Origin: Kaistella sp.
Lineage (GTDB): Bacteria; Bacteroidota; Bacteroidia; Flavobacteriales; Weeksellaceae
Direction of reading: 5' to 3'
Assembly (NCBI GenBank): GCA_019459085.1
Contig: JAIBEW010000017.1
Location: 1-64,000, forward strand
Length of the DNA: 64,000 bases
Numbering within the stretch: position 1 is the stretch's first letter; each line of letters starts with the position of its first letter. The position numbers were made by a program, and so were the translations under genes. Shown here piece by piece: positions 35,587 through 45,194 of the stretch. A model generated the notes under the pieces. That model searched no databases. It was not told the origin of the DNA and saw only the letters and a list, made by a program, of their open reading frames with translations.

Positions 35587-38199
35587 ATGATGGCTGAGAA
35601 AGAAAGAATGCTCGATGACCAATGGAAAAAGTGGGGACCTTATGTAAGCAACCGCCAGTGGGGAACCGTACGCGAAGATTACAGTACCAACGGCAATGCT
35701 TGGGATTACACCAACTATAACGACGCTATCAGCAGAGCTTACCGCTGGAATGAAGATGGAATCGCCGGGATCTGCGACAGCAAACAGCGTCTCTGCTTCG
35801 CCTTTTCTTTCTGGAATCGCCGGGACAGAATCATAAAAGAACGCTTCTTCGGCCTGAGCAACCACGAGGGTAATCACGGAGAAGACATCAAAGAGATTTT
35901 TTACTATCTGGACAATACACCAACTCATTCGTACATGAAGATGGTGTACAAGTATCCGATCAATGAGTTCCCCTATGAACAGCTTGTAAACGAGAATGCC
36001 GCAAGGACCAAAAAAGAAGGCGAATTCGAACTTACCGACACCGGAATCTTCAACAACAACGCATATTTCGACATTTTCATCGAATACGCCAAGATCAATC
36101 ATGACGACTTCCTGATCCGGGTGACAGCAGTAAACAGAAGCAGCACAAAGGCGCCACTGGTCATCCTCCCGACCGTTTGGTACCGCAATAACTGGACCTG
36201 GGGCTACGGCGCGTATGAACCTCAACTAAAGACCTCGTCAAGCGGATTAATCGACATCGATCACAATTCCATCTGCATGAAGAAATTCTATGCAAGAGAC
36301 ACCAATGCGGAGACATTATTCTGCAACAACGAAACAAATTCCGAAAAAATATTCGGAACGCCGTCTGAAGCGAAATACTTCAAAGACGGCATCAACAATT
36401 ATCTTGTTCACGGTCAGGAAAACGCAGTGAATCCGGAAAAATCGGGAACCAAAGCCAGCTTCTTTGTTGATGCTGAACTGGAGGCCGGCGAAAGCCGCAG
36501 TTTCGATTTCAGACTCAGTCCGCATGAAATGGATGATGCATTCTTTAATTTTGATGAAGTTTTCGAACTCAGGAAACAGGAAGCCAATGATTTTTACAGC
36601 GAAATACAGGGCGATCTGGACGATGAGGAAGAGAAAAACATCCAGAGACAGGCTTTTGCCGGACTCTTATGGAATAAACAGTTTTACTACTACAACGTCT
36701 CGAAATGGCTGAAAGGCGATCCCAGATTCGAAGCACCACGTGACTTCAGCCGCCATGTCCGCAATACTGAATGGGAACACATGCAGAACAAAGACATTAT
36801 TTCCATGCCCGATAAATGGGAATACCCGTGGTTTGCCACGTGGGACCTCGCTTTCCATTGCGTGCCTTTTGCGCTGCTTGATCCCGGATTTGCCAAGCAT
36901 CAGCTCAAACTCCTTACCAAAGAGTGGTACATCCACCCGAACGGTCAGCTTCCCGCTTACGAGTGGGATTTCAGCGATGTGAATCCTCCCGTACATGCCT
37001 GGTCGACCTTCCGCGTTTTTAAAATCGACGAAAAAGCCAACGGCAAGCCCGATCTTCCTTTTCTGGAAAGTGTTTTTCAGAAACTGCTGCTCAACTTTAC
37101 CTGGTGGGTCAACCGGAAGGACAAGAACGGCAACAATGTCTTTGGCGGCGGCTTCCTGGGTCTCGACAATATTGGTGCCTTCGACCGGAATATGGAGTTT
37201 ACGAACGGTGACCATCTGGAGCAGGCCGATGGCACCAGTTGGATGGCGATGTTTGCCCTGAACATGATGCGGATTTCTATGGAACTCGCGCTGTATAATC
37301 CCGTTTACGAGGATATGGCCATAAAATTCTTTGAACATTACCTGTATATTGCGGAGGCCATGGAGAATATCGGCGGTGCAAAAGACGGACTGTGGAACGA
37401 AGAAGACGGTTTTTTCTATGATGTGCTTCAGCTGAATGACGGCGACTCTGTTTCTTTAAAACTCAGAAGCATTGTAGGCCTCATCCCAATGTTTGCCGTA
37501 GAAATCATCGATCACGAAATGCTGGAGAAACTCCCCGGTTTCACCTCACGCATGCAGTGGATCCTCAAAAACAAACCCGAACTGGCCAATCTCGTATCAC
37601 ACTGGGAAGTGGCAGGTACCGGAGGAAAACACCTCATGAGCATCCTTCGGAAAACAAGGTTGAAGAGAGTACTGGCGCGAATGGTTGATGAAAAGGAGTT
37701 TTTATCCGACTACGGAATCCGGTCGATGTCGAAAATTTATGAAAATGAACCGTATAAATTTACGGTTGATGGCCAAAACTTTTCGGTAAAATACACCCCT
37801 GCTGAAAGCGACAGCCGCATGTTCGGTGGAAACAGCAACTGGCGTGGCCCGATTTGGTTCCCAATCAACTTCCTGATTGTCGAGAGCCTTCAGCGTTTTC
37901 ATTATTACTACGGCGACAGTCTGCAAATTGAATTCCCGACCAACAGCGGTGAAATGCGGAATCTTGAATTTGTCGCCGACAATCTCAGCGGCCGGCTCTG
38001 CTCCATCTTCATGAAAGATGAAAACGGCGAGCGCGCCTTCAACGGCGGAAACCAAATGATGAATCATGATGAACATTTTAAAGATTATATCATGTTCAAC
38101 GAATACTTTAACGGTGATACCGGAATGGGAATCGGTGCCTCGCACCAGACGGGCTGGACCGCTACAGTAGCCAAACTTCTGAAACCGCGGGTCTCTTAA
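35587..38199 (+). CDS. GH63/MGH1-like glucosidase
   Basis: An 870-residue cytoplasmic protein (no signal peptide) of the MGH1-like/GH63 family. Residues about 1-330 are a beta-rich N-terminal domain (YLDNTPTHSYMKMVYKYPIN), and 340-870 an (alpha/alpha)6 barrel with PRFEAPRDFSRHVRNTEWEH, WEYPWFATWDLAFHCVPFAL, PAYEWDFSDVNPPVHAW, GDHLEQADGTSWMAMF and GGNSNWRGPIWFPINFL. The conserved Asp/Glu residues in these segments are likely catalytic. Related enzymes hydrolyse alpha-glucosidic or mannosyl-glycerate-type substrates; the exact one is unknown. ATG ATG at 35587/35590 gives two adjacent starts. Confidence 0.85.
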   Translation: MMAEKERMLDDQWKKWGPYVSNRQWGTVREDYSTNGNAWDYTNYNDAISRAYRWNEDGIAGICDSKQRLCFAFSFWNRRDRIIKERFFGLSNHEGNHGEDIKEIFYYLDNTPTHSYMKMVYKYPINEFPYEQLVNENAARTKKEGEFELTDTGIFNNNAYFDIFIEYAKINHDDFLIRVTAVNRSSTKAPLVILPTVWYRNNWTWGYGAYEPQLKTSSSGLIDIDHNSICMKKFYARDTNAETLFCNNETNSEKIFGTPSEAKYFKDGINNYLVHGQENAVNPEKSGTKASFFVDAELEAGESRSFDFRLSPHEMDDAFFNFDEVFELRKQEANDFYSEIQGDLDDEEEKNIQRQAFAGLLWNKQFYYYNVSKWLKGDPRFEAPRDFSRHVRNTEWEHMQNKDIISMPDKWEYPWFATWDLAFHCVPFALLDPGFAKHQLKLLTKEWYIHPNGQLPAYEWDFSDVNPPVHAWSTFRVFKIDEKANGKPDLPFLESVFQKLLLNFTWWVNRKDKNGNNVFGGGFLGLDNIGAFDRNMEFTNGDHLEQADGTSWMAMFALNMMRISMELALYNPVYEDMAIKFFEHYLYIAEAMENIGGAKDGLWNEEDGFFYDVLQLNDGDSVSLKLRSIVGLIPMFAVEIIDHEMLEKLPGFTSRMQWILKNKPELANLVSHWEVAGTGGKHLMSILRKTRLKRVLARMVDEKEFLSDYGIRSMSKIYENEPYKFTVDGQNFSVKYTPAESDSRMFGGNSNWRGPIWFPINFLIVESLQRFHYYYGDSLQIEFPTNSGEMRNLEFVADNLSGRLCSIFMKDENGERAFNGGNQMMNHDEHFKDYIMFNEYFNGDTGMGIGASHQTGWTATVAKLLKPRVS

Positions 38200-38265
38200 A
38201 TAAAATCTGAGGGAGCATAAAGTCAACTCGCCTAATAGCCTTTAAAACGGGCCTTCAAGCGTTTC

Positions 38266-38354
38266 AGGAAAAGCAAGCTTGCTTTTTATCAACTCGTCGA
38301 AAGGTTTTCATGAAAAGCCAGCTTGCTTTTGCATAAGTCGGCGGGACCTTTTCC
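38266..38354. repeat. Two tandem ~44-bp intergenic repeats with an 18-bp palindrome core
   Basis: Copy 1 has the perfect palindrome AAAAGCAAGCTTGCTTTT (38269-38286). Copy 2 has AAAAGCCAGCTTGCTTTT (38313-38330), one mismatch, 44 bp later. Both continue with A(T)AAxTCGxCG and end in TTTTC. A partial third copy (ATAAAGTCAACTCG) precedes them. They lie between the convergent glucosidase and OsmC genes and may act as tandem terminators or be REP-like elements. Confidence 0.6.
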
Positions 38355-38373
38355 TTAAATGGTTGACACGCAT

Positions 38374-38796
38374 TCAGGAAGCCTTTTCACTGTTCACAAA
38401 AACCTCAAAATCAAGCGTAACGCCCGGTTCCATGGTTTTGGAGACCGAACAGTATTTTTCGAACGACAGTTCTGCTGCTTTCAGCGCTTTTTTCGGATCG
38501 ATGATCCCTTGAAGAAAGTATTTGACAAAAATGGTTTTAAAAGGTTTCGCCTCATCCACCTGCACCCTTTCTCCTTCTACCTCGGCAGAAAAACCAGTGA
38601 TGTCCTGCCGCTGCTTTTTCAGGATCGAGACCATATCGATTCCGCTGCACGCTGCTGTGGCCATGAGCAGGCTTTCCATCGGCGATACGCCTTTTGCGCC
38701 CGGCTGCGAGGTATTGTCGAGAAGAATTTTGTTTCCTGCAGCATTGGTGCATTCGAACAGATAATCTTCATTGATGCGGTTTAGGGATATTTTCAT
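38374..38796 (-). CDS. OsmC family protein
   Basis: A 140-residue OsmC/Ohr-fold protein. The two redox cysteines are C50 (MATAACSGIDMVSIL) and the one in EKYCSVSKTM. The family reduces organic hydroperoxides with a thiol partner in the cytoplasm; bacillithiol or a lipoyl protein would be plausible here. It lies 48 nt downstream of the DUF58 gene on the same strand, so it may be the last gene of the MoxR operon, or a separate unit. Confidence 0.88.
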   Translation of the reverse strand: MKISLNRINEDYLFECTNAAGNKILLDNTSQPGAKGVSPMESLLMATAACSGIDMVSILKKQRQDITGFSAEVEGERVQVDEAKPFKTIFVKYFLQGIIDPKKALKAAELSFEKYCSVSKTMEPGVTLDFEVFVNSEKAS

Positions 38797-38844
38797 ATGA
38801 TTTTTATTAAAAAGGATGAGTGAAAAGGAGGAAAAAGTAATCCG

Positions 38845-40167
38845 CTATAAAATTCCTCTCGATTTAATTTCCAGATATTTGTTGATAACCTCGATGCTGA
38901 GGTTCTCCGGCAAAGTGTAAACGGTGTAAATGCCGTATTTTCTGAGCTCCTGGATAATGAGTTTTTTTTCAAAATCAAACTTCTCGGCAATGATTTCGTC
39001 ATATACTTCCTGCATGTTTTCGGGGTTTTTATGGATAAGCTGCTGAAGCTCTGAGTTCTTAAAGAATACCACAACCAGCAGGTGGTTGCGGGCGATTCCG
39101 CGCAGGTATTTCATCTGTCGGTTTACTGCGTCGAGCGTTTCGAAATTTGTAAAGAGCAGGATGAGGCTACGTTGTCCGATGCTGAACTTCACATCCTGAT
39201 ACAGCCTGCTGAAATCGCTCTCGAAGAAATTCGTCTGAATATGGTATAACGCCTCAGAAATCTTCTTGAGCTGACCCGATTTGTTATCGGCAGCAACTTT
39301 GTTTTCGGTCTTCTTTGCAAAGGTCATGATGCCGGCACGGTCGCTCTTCTTTAGAATAATATGGCTCAATGCCATCGTTGCATTCACCGAATAATCGAGC
39401 AGACTCAGGCCGCCAAACGGCATCTGCATCGTTCTTCCTTTATCGATGACCATATAAATGCGCTGCGATTTTTCGTCCTGAAACTGGTTCACCATCAGCT
39501 GATTCCTTTTGGAAGTGGCTTTCCAGTTGATGGTCCTTACATCGTCGCCAGGCACATATTCCTTGATCTGTTCAAACTCCATTGTATGGCCAATCTTGCG
39601 AATTTTCTTCATTCCGCCCAGAAGAAACTCATTCTGCAGTGCCGTGAGTTCATATTTCCTTAAATGGATGAAAGATGGATAACTGGGCAGTGCCGCATCC
39701 TTTTGAAACGTAAACCTTCGGGACACCAAACCCAGTACCGACTGTGCAAAGACGTTGAGGTTCCCGAAACTGTAGGTTCCCCTTTCTTTCGGCTCCAGAA
39801 TGTACTCGAACATAACATTCTTCAGCGGCTCCAGCGTTCTCTCGATGAGGAAATCGCGCTTCTGGAACTGAAAAGGGATCTCGTCAATCACTTTGGCCTG
39901 AATGCGAAAGGGATAGTTGTTCTTCAGATCGATTTTCACAGAGTTTTGGTCGCCGTTGGAAAGTTTTTCGGGTAGAATCCGCTGTGCCTGGATGGCATTT
40001 TTGTGATTGAAAAGCAGCAGATAATCCACCATAAACGCAAGCACTGACAGAATGAGCAGTCCATGCGCAAAAACCATCAGGAAAGGAAAGAAAAAAGCCA
40101 GTATATAGAGAATTCCCACTCCAAAAAGAGTGAAGAAAAAACGGGTGTTGATGTAGAGGTTTTTCAT
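38845..40167 (-). CDS. DUF58 domain protein
   Basis: A 440-residue protein with two N-terminal membrane helices (FFFTLFGVGILYILAFFF and HGLLILSVLAFMVDYLLL), a beta-rich middle part (VKIDLKNNYPFRIQAKVIDE) and the DUF58 core REYVPGDDVRTINWKATSKR-like segment (here EYVPGDDVRTINWKATSKRN). A vWA-like fold follows; its MIDAS-like motif reads DKGRTM, not DxSxS. Known: DUF58 proteins are nearly always encoded next to MoxR ATPases. It is the sixth gene of the overlapping cluster, 46 nt after moxR. Confidence 0.9.
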   Translation of the reverse strand: MKNLYINTRFFFTLFGVGILYILAFFFPFLMVFAHGLLILSVLAFMVDYLLLFNHKNAIQAQRILPEKLSNGDQNSVKIDLKNNYPFRIQAKVIDEIPFQFQKRDFLIERTLEPLKNVMFEYILEPKERGTYSFGNLNVFAQSVLGLVSRRFTFQKDAALPSYPSFIHLRKYELTALQNEFLLGGMKKIRKIGHTMEFEQIKEYVPGDDVRTINWKATSKRNQLMVNQFQDEKSQRIYMVIDKGRTMQMPFGGLSLLDYSVNATMALSHIILKKSDRAGIMTFAKKTENKVAADNKSGQLKKISEALYHIQTNFFESDFSRLYQDVKFSIGQRSLILLFTNFETLDAVNRQMKYLRGIARNHLLVVVFFKNSELQQLIHKNPENMQEVYDEIIAEKFDFEKKLIIQELRKYGIYTVYTLPENLSIEVINKYLEIKSRGIL

Positions 40168-40213
40168 TTTCAGCGATGGCTAGTTGTAGGTTTTAAATTG
40201 GGGAAACCTACTT

Positions 40214-41257
40214 TTATCTCGGAATCTCAATCGTCTCCAGAATCTGTCTGATGATTTCATCCGCAGTCAAGCCTTCCATTTCTCGTTCCGGAGAAACCAT
40301 GACTCTGTGACGGAGTACTGCGTAACTGGCTTCCTTGATATCTTCGGGCGTTACGAAATCCCTTCCGCGGAGTGCAGCAAAGGACTTGGAAGCCGTCAGC
40401 AACGCAAGGCTCGCCCTAGGCGAAGCACCCAGATAAAGGAACTGATTCTCGCGGGTGTTTACGGTGATCTGCGCGATGTATTCCAGAAGATGCGGCTCCA
40501 CGACAATGCTTTTCACGATATGCTGATAATCTTTCAACTGGCCTGCGGTAATGACCTTCTGTACAGCATCGGTCTTATCCTCCAGCTTGCTTTCATGTTG
40601 GTTGCGGATGATTTCCACTTCCTGAGTAAGGGTTGGGTAACCTACATTAATCTTGAATAGGAAACGGTCGAGCTGCGCTTCGGGAAGGCGGTAGGTCCCT
40701 TCGTGCTCAATCGGGTTCTGGGTGGCAACTACAAGAAAAGGCTCCACCATTTCGTACTGCGTTCCGTCCATCGTGATCTGGCGCTCTTCCATCACTTCAA
40801 ACAGCGCCGACTGGGTTTTTGCAGGAGAACGGTTGATTTCATCAATGAGAATAAAACTCGAGAATATCGGTCCTTTTTTGAATTCGAATTCACTGTTTTT
40901 TACATTGAATACCGATGTTCCCAAAATATCCGAGGGCATAAGGTCGGGCGTAAACTGTATTCTGCTGAAATCCACCTCTACTGTTTTAGCGAGGAGTTTC
41001 GCCGTGATGGTTTTCGCAACACCTGGAACTCCCTCAATCAATACATGACCGTTCGATAAAAGCGCAGCCAAAAGATGTTCGATCATGGATTCCTGACCCA
41101 CAATCACTTTGCCTATTTCGGTTTTTACTTTCTCCAGGTTTTCCCGAAGCTCCGTCATCTCTATCCTTGAATGGAATTCAGGTTTGGTGTTTCCGGGGAT
41201 CTCGTTTTCAAAGTTTTCCATATTTTTTAAGTTTAACGGCGCATCGTTTTTCTTCAT
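40214..41257 (-). CDS. MoxR family AAA+ ATPase
   Basis: A 347-residue AAA+ ATPase. Walker A is EGVPGVAKT, Walker B SFILIDEINR, sensor 1 VVATQNPIEHEGTYRLPEAQ with the arginine finger D-R-F region (LDRFLFKINVGYP), and sensor 2 SPRASLALL. MoxR proteins are thought to act as chaperones that assemble or activate membrane or vWA-domain partners, here probably DUF58 and the upstream membrane proteins. Start at ATG 41257 is preceded by a GAGAGG sequence 2 nt upstream; ATG 41221 is an alternative. It is 44 nt from DUF4350 and 46 nt from DUF58. Confidence 0.93.
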   Translation of the reverse strand: MKKNDAPLNLKNMENFENEIPGNTKPEFHSRIEMTELRENLEKVKTEIGKVIVGQESMIEHLLAALLSNGHVLIEGVPGVAKTITAKLLAKTVEVDFSRIQFTPDLMPSDILGTSVFNVKNSEFEFKKGPIFSSFILIDEINRSPAKTQSALFEVMEERQITMDGTQYEMVEPFLVVATQNPIEHEGTYRLPEAQLDRFLFKINVGYPTLTQEVEIIRNQHESKLEDKTDAVQKVITAGQLKDYQHIVKSIVVEPHLLEYIAQITVNTRENQFLYLGASPRASLALLTASKSFAALRGRDFVTPEDIKEASYAVLRHRVMVSPEREMEGLTADEIIRQILETIEIPR

Positions 41258-41301
41258 TACCTCTCTTTCTTCTGTTCTGATGCTGCCGTGTAGGTTATTT
41301 A

Positions 41302-42465
41302 TTACTTTAATATTTCGTCCAGAAGTCTGTTCATCCTAATCAGATCTTCTTTCATCACACTGGCGTAAGGATCCTGCCCTTTTTTTACCAGCACCACCGC
41401 TTCACGGATGTGTTCCGGGCTTTTTCCCGTTTTCAGATGGAGCAGTTTTTCAAAATGATCATCCAAATTCCGGGTGTCAATAAGCAGGTCCATCCGCACA
41501 CGATTCAGGAAATACTGGGCTTTTTTCGCCATCATATCATGGAAGTCTCCTTCCTGAAGGTATAAATTACCGATGCTTTTCACAAATTCCACTGATTTAT
41601 TTTTTAAAGGCTCAATAACGGGGACAATTCTCTGCTTCCGCTTCACGTTGAAAATCACGAACAGCAGTAATCCGCCCAAAAGTAGCCACCACGCGTAGCG
41701 AAGTGCAGGTTTAGAAAGAATAAACCGCAGAGGCGATGTAGATTCAGTGGAAATTATATTCGCGCCCGAAAACCAAACGGTTTCCCGATCCGGGAGATAA
41801 GAGAAAACGTTTTCCACATACTTTTCATTCCCCGTTTTAAGCAGATAGTAATTCGTAAGGATAAGCGGCTCCGAATGCAGATAAATGTGGCCTTTCCCGT
41901 GCGGTATTTTAATAAAATTCGCCTGAGCGCCATATTCTCCTTCGCGGTTTGTACCCAGAATTTCATGAGTTCTTCCAATCGAAGCAAATCCTTTTCCGGA
42001 CGGCAATTTGTCAACAATTAAAGAATCATTGCTCAACTTTGTATCGGTAAGCCGAAGCGAATTACGTCCGCCATCATTTACAAACGAATGATCAAAGCCC
42101 AGTGTATCGGCAATGTTTTTAAGATAAGAATCGATGATGATGAGCGCATCGGAACCTTCATTCACCGTTTCCAGGATTTTATTGAAAGATTCATCATCAA
42201 TCTTCGACTGAATGATTAAAATATTGTGCGGACTTTTCTTCTGTTTTTTATAATAACTGTACGGCGATAGTTCGGTGGTTTTCACATTTGAATGGAGAAG
42301 TCTGCCGGCTTCCTGGCTGAAAACGAAAAGTCCGAAAGGCGTCTTCTCATTCAGGTCGAAGTTTTTGCGCCAGTCGGTTACCGGAGTCTTATTGAGTTCA
42401 AGCAGCGCCAGAACCAACAAAACAACGATGAAAATAATGCCGTATAAGCGAAAAGTCTTGTTCAC
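41302..42465 (-). CDS. DUF4350 domain membrane protein
   Basis: A 387-residue protein with an N-terminal membrane helix (YGIIFIVVLLVLALLEL), an extracytoplasmic domain with NEGSDALIIIDSYLKNIADT and HGKGHIYLHSEPLIL matching DUF4350, and a second helix near residue 265 (YAWWLLLGGLLLFVIFNV) followed by a helical cytoplasmic part. The domain resembles a degenerate glutamine-amidotransferase-like fold; no catalytic triad is evident. The start lies 2 nt after the DUF4129 stop, so they are cotranslated. Confidence 0.8.
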   Translation of the reverse strand: MNKTFRLYGIIFIVVLLVLALLELNKTPVTDWRKNFDLNEKTPFGLFVFSQEAGRLLHSNVKTTELSPYSYYKKQKKSPHNILIIQSKIDDESFNKILETVNEGSDALIIIDSYLKNIADTLGFDHSFVNDGGRNSLRLTDTKLSNDSLIVDKLPSGKGFASIGRTHEILGTNREGEYGAQANFIKIPHGKGHIYLHSEPLILTNYYLLKTGNEKYVENVFSYLPDRETVWFSGANIISTESTSPLRFILSKPALRYAWWLLLGGLLLFVIFNVKRKQRIVPVIEPLKNKSVEFVKSIGNLYLQEGDFHDMMAKKAQYFLNRVRMDLLIDTRNLDDHFEKLLHLKTGKSPEHIREAVVLVKKGQDPYASVMKEDLIRMNRLLDEILK

Positions 42466-42467
42466 AG

Positions 42468-43253
42468 TTATATTTTAAAATTTAAAAACTGTTCCTTAAA
42501 ATAGTTGTAGTTCACTTCATCAATATCAAACTCGCCGTACCATACATAATCGAAAATATAAGCCAGCTCGCGGAAACCATTTTTCAGACGGATGTCTTTC
42601 AGCTCTTCCGCATAATCCTTATTCGTTTTTTCCGGGTTCCAAATGATGAGTTTTTTATCGGCAAGCACTTTTAATACCGAAAGAAAACGGTAACGGACTG
42701 CAGAGCGGTAATCTTTCTGCCTCTCGAAAGCCTCGATGGTCTCTGTAAAATTAATTTCGTGGATGTTTTCATGAAGGTCACGGTCATCAATTTTGATTTT
42801 TCCCTTCTTTTTTCTAAAAAAGTAATTACCGTCTTTGCCAAGTAAAAACCGCACTAAAAAATAAAGTACAAACCCAATAATGATTACTGCGAAAAAACGG
42901 ATGATGTTTTCGGTTAAGGACGCCGTCTTTCCGGGATCAATGTTGCCAAATATTGCTTCAACAATTTTCTGGATAAACTTCTTAATTTTTTCCATAAAGG
43001 ATTCCCGCGGCTGCACAGTCGTATAATCGAATTCGGGACCTTTGTATTGTGAACGGAATTTCTCTTTAAATTTTTTAGGGAAAACGGTGTTTTCAGTTGT
43101 GGGATTTGCCCGCAGAATGGAGTCGGCTGAATACCCATCTCGCAATTTGACCACCACAGTGTCAATTTCATAAACAGGTGGTGGCGGCGGTTCCTGAGAG
43201 AAACCGAAAAGGAAAAAAGAGAAGAAAAATAAGGAGAAAATCTTAGATTTCAT
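42468..43253 (-). CDS. DUF4129 domain membrane protein
   Basis: A 261-residue protein. The start is ATG 43253, which opens the signal-like MKSKIFSLFFFSFFLFGFS; the longer frame to 43316 would put this inside the protein. After a Pro-rich stretch and an extracytoplasmic part there is one membrane helix (FFAVIIIGFVLYFLVRFLL), then the C-terminal DUF4129 domain (AVRYRFLSVLKVLADKKLI, TNKDYAEELKD, YVWYGEFDIDEVNYNYF). DUF4129 is found at the C-terminus of TgpA transglutaminases and next to MoxR/DUF58. It overlaps the upstream membrane protein gene by 11 nt. Confidence 0.85.
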   Translation of the reverse strand: MKSKIFSLFFFSFFLFGFSQEPPPPPVYEIDTVVVKLRDGYSADSILRANPTTENTVFPKKFKEKFRSQYKGPEFDYTTVQPRESFMEKIKKFIQKIVEAIFGNIDPGKTASLTENIIRFFAVIIIGFVLYFLVRFLLGKDGNYFFRKKKGKIKIDDRDLHENIHEINFTETIEAFERQKDYRSAVRYRFLSVLKVLADKKLIIWNPEKTNKDYAEELKDIRLKNGFRELAYIFDYVWYGEFDIDEVNYNYFKEQFLNFKI

Positions 43254-44208
43254 GCCGTCCGATCGAGTCGATTTCTGTGAGGTCCAAGGTTCTGTGAAGA
43301 TCGGTTCTGCTGTCATAATATTGAAGTCCTGCGTTCACATACATGATGTTCATCAACAGAAACGACATCAGAATGGAAACCCCATAAATCATAAAAATAA
43401 GAATGCCCATTGTTCCTTCAAAAGGATTCTCAACAGACGAACCATCCTGAGCAACCGTGAATACTTTAGCAAAAAAGATGATCATCGGAATCATTGTAAA
43501 TACAGTCGTAATTACCTGAATGATGATGTACATAATGATCGTTGATCCCCAATATTTCCAGAAAGGTGATTTTTCGCGACCGCTTGGGTATGAAAACTGA
43601 GCTCTCATCGCATAGCTTAAAGAATCGAAAAATCCCTTCTTGGTGTGAAAATAATCGAACAGCAGAAAATGAATCACATTCATGACCGCGGGAAAAACCA
43701 GGAGGAGGAGAAAAAACCCTATCAAAACAAAAATCAGCACATACGAAATTCCGATAATGATTACCGCGAGCGGAGTGACAATAAAGATCAGACCGAGAAA
43801 CAGTATAAAAAACCGTCCAAGATTGCTTTTAATATCACCCAGAATTTCATCGGCTCTTATGTTTTTATTTCCGGTTTCACTAAGCCTTTTCATGTACAAA
43901 ACAGGATACGAATATGTCACCATCGAGACGGCTATGAATAATATAAACACCAACACCGATACTAAGATGAGCATAGCCTGGTTTTCCTCAAAATAAGCCT
44001 GAAAATAATAGTTTTGACCTTGAGCGTTAGAACCCAGCATTTGAGAAAATAGTTCCCGGTAACCGAAAACAAAAGTCACCACCAAAAGAATCAGCAGCAA
44101 ACCGTTGATCAGAAGGTAATTCTTGAAATAATTCTTTCCGTTCTCTTTAAAAAAAGCAAACGTGTCGCTAATGAGGGCTCCGAAGTCCCGTTTCTGGTAA
44201 AACTGCAT
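43243..44208 (-). CDS. Multi-pass membrane protein of unknown function
   Basis: A 321-residue protein with about six membrane helices (LLINGLLLILLVVTFVFG, MLILVSVLVFILFIAVSMV, FILFLGLIFIVTPLAVIII, LIFVLIGFFLLLLVFPAVM, IIMYIIIQVITTVFTMIPM, GILIFMIYGVSILMSFLLM). The N-terminus FYQKRDFGALISDTFAFFKE is amphipathic and cytoplasmic. It resembles the membrane part of glycerophosphodiester phosphodiesterases (DUF7544/GPDPase membrane-like), but no catalytic domain is attached. Its start overlaps spoIIM by 41 nt and its stop overlaps DUF4129 by 11 nt, so it is translationally coupled on both sides. Confidence 0.75.
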   Translation of the reverse strand: MQFYQKRDFGALISDTFAFFKENGKNYFKNYLLINGLLLILLVVTFVFGYRELFSQMLGSNAQGQNYYFQAYFEENQAMLILVSVLVFILFIAVSMVTYSYPVLYMKRLSETGNKNIRADEILGDIKSNLGRFFILFLGLIFIVTPLAVIIIGISYVLIFVLIGFFLLLLVFPAVMNVIHFLLFDYFHTKKGFFDSLSYAMRAQFSYPSGREKSPFWKYWGSTIIMYIIIQVITTVFTMIPMIIFFAKVFTVAQDGSSVENPFEGTMGILIFMIYGVSILMSFLLMNIMYVNAGLQYYDSRTDLHRTLDLTEIDSIGRHEI

Positions 44209-45172
44209 GGTTTTTTAGTGTTTTTATTGAAAAAATATAGGGGTAAATAAAATAATAGAATCCGATTACAGACAGGGTTCCAAAAATGATGAAAACATTC
44301 ATCCATTCAGGCATCTGCAGCGCATATCTCGTGACATAACCTTCGATGATTCCGGCGATGATGGTGAAGGGCACGGTACTCAGAAATATTTTAAAAGCAT
44401 CTTTAAAACCCAGTTTAAAAGACTGAAAGCGGGAAAAAGTTTTTGGGAAAAGAATGGAAGCTCCCAAAATCAGGCCGGCCATCGCTGCCACTACCATGCT
44501 GAAGATTTCGAAAACGCCGTGAAGCCAAATTCCTCTCGCACTTTCTTTCAAAGCGCCGTGTTCATGAAAAAGATACTGAAATGAACCGAGCATGATACAG
44601 TTCTGAAGAAGTGCGAACAGTGTTCCGATTCCTCCGAATATCCCATAAACAAACAGGATTGCGCCCACTTTTAGATTGTTGAATATGACCACCAACGACA
44701 AACCCCAAGTCGAGCCCTGTTGATAAACACCAACGGCATTTCTGGCTTCGATATTTTCAATCGTCTTGTTGACGTAGTTTTCTCCCAAAATAATATTGAC
44801 AAATTCCTTGTCGTAATAGGCAGAGATAAAACCGATTAAAGTAAACAGGATAAAAAAAGCAAATGCGTAAAACAGGTATCTTCTGTACTGGTAAACGAGC
44901 AGCGGAACCTCGGTTCTGTAAAAATAGAAAAGCCTGTTCTGTTCCGTACGTTTTGTTTTATAAATCTTCTGAAAAATCCTGGAAGAAAGGTGATTCAGGT
45001 AAACGGTAGTTTTGCTTTTGGGGTAATAAGTCTGGGCAAAAGACAAGTCATTCACCAGATTTATATACAGCGACGACAGATCGTCAGGATTTTTTTTAAT
45101 TTTTCCTTCGACAACCTGCTCGATTCCGAACCATTTTTCTTTATTTTGTTTGATGAATGCCACCTCTCTCAT
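44168..45172 (-). CDS. SpoIIM/DUF95 family membrane protein
   Basis: A 334-residue protein with a soluble N-terminus (1-95) and about five membrane helices. The diagnostic family stretch is SARGIWLHGVFEIFSMVVAA followed by MAGLILGASIL near residues 210-240, the conserved HGxxE region of stage II sporulation protein M homologues. In non-spore-formers the role is unknown; the family often neighbours RDD proteins and MoxR/DUF58. It is the first gene of the overlapping operon; only 22 bp separate it from the divergent RDD gene, so the two promoters must intrude into the coding regions. Confidence 0.88.
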   Translation of the reverse strand: MREVAFIKQNKEKWFGIEQVVEGKIKKNPDDLSSLYINLVNDLSFAQTYYPKSKTTVYLNHLSSRIFQKIYKTKRTEQNRLFYFYRTEVPLLVYQYRRYLFYAFAFFILFTLIGFISAYYDKEFVNIILGENYVNKTIENIEARNAVGVYQQGSTWGLSLVVIFNNLKVGAILFVYGIFGGIGTLFALLQNCIMLGSFQYLFHEHGALKESARGIWLHGVFEIFSMVVAAMAGLILGASILFPKTFSRFQSFKLGFKDAFKIFLSTVPFTIIAGIIEGYVTRYALQMPEWMNVFIIFGTLSVIGFYYFIYPYIFSIKTLKNHAVLPETGLRSPH

Positions 45173-45194
45173 ACGATGCTAAAATAATAAAAAT

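Noticed and set aside
35530-36225. 231-codon minus-strand open frame
   Set aside because: Antisense to the start of the glucosidase gene, whose protein motifs are clear. No promoter or recognisable protein in the minus frame.
36667-37338. 223-codon minus-strand open frame
   Set aside because: Lies fully inside the glucosidase gene on the other strand; codon usage and motifs favour the plus-strand gene.
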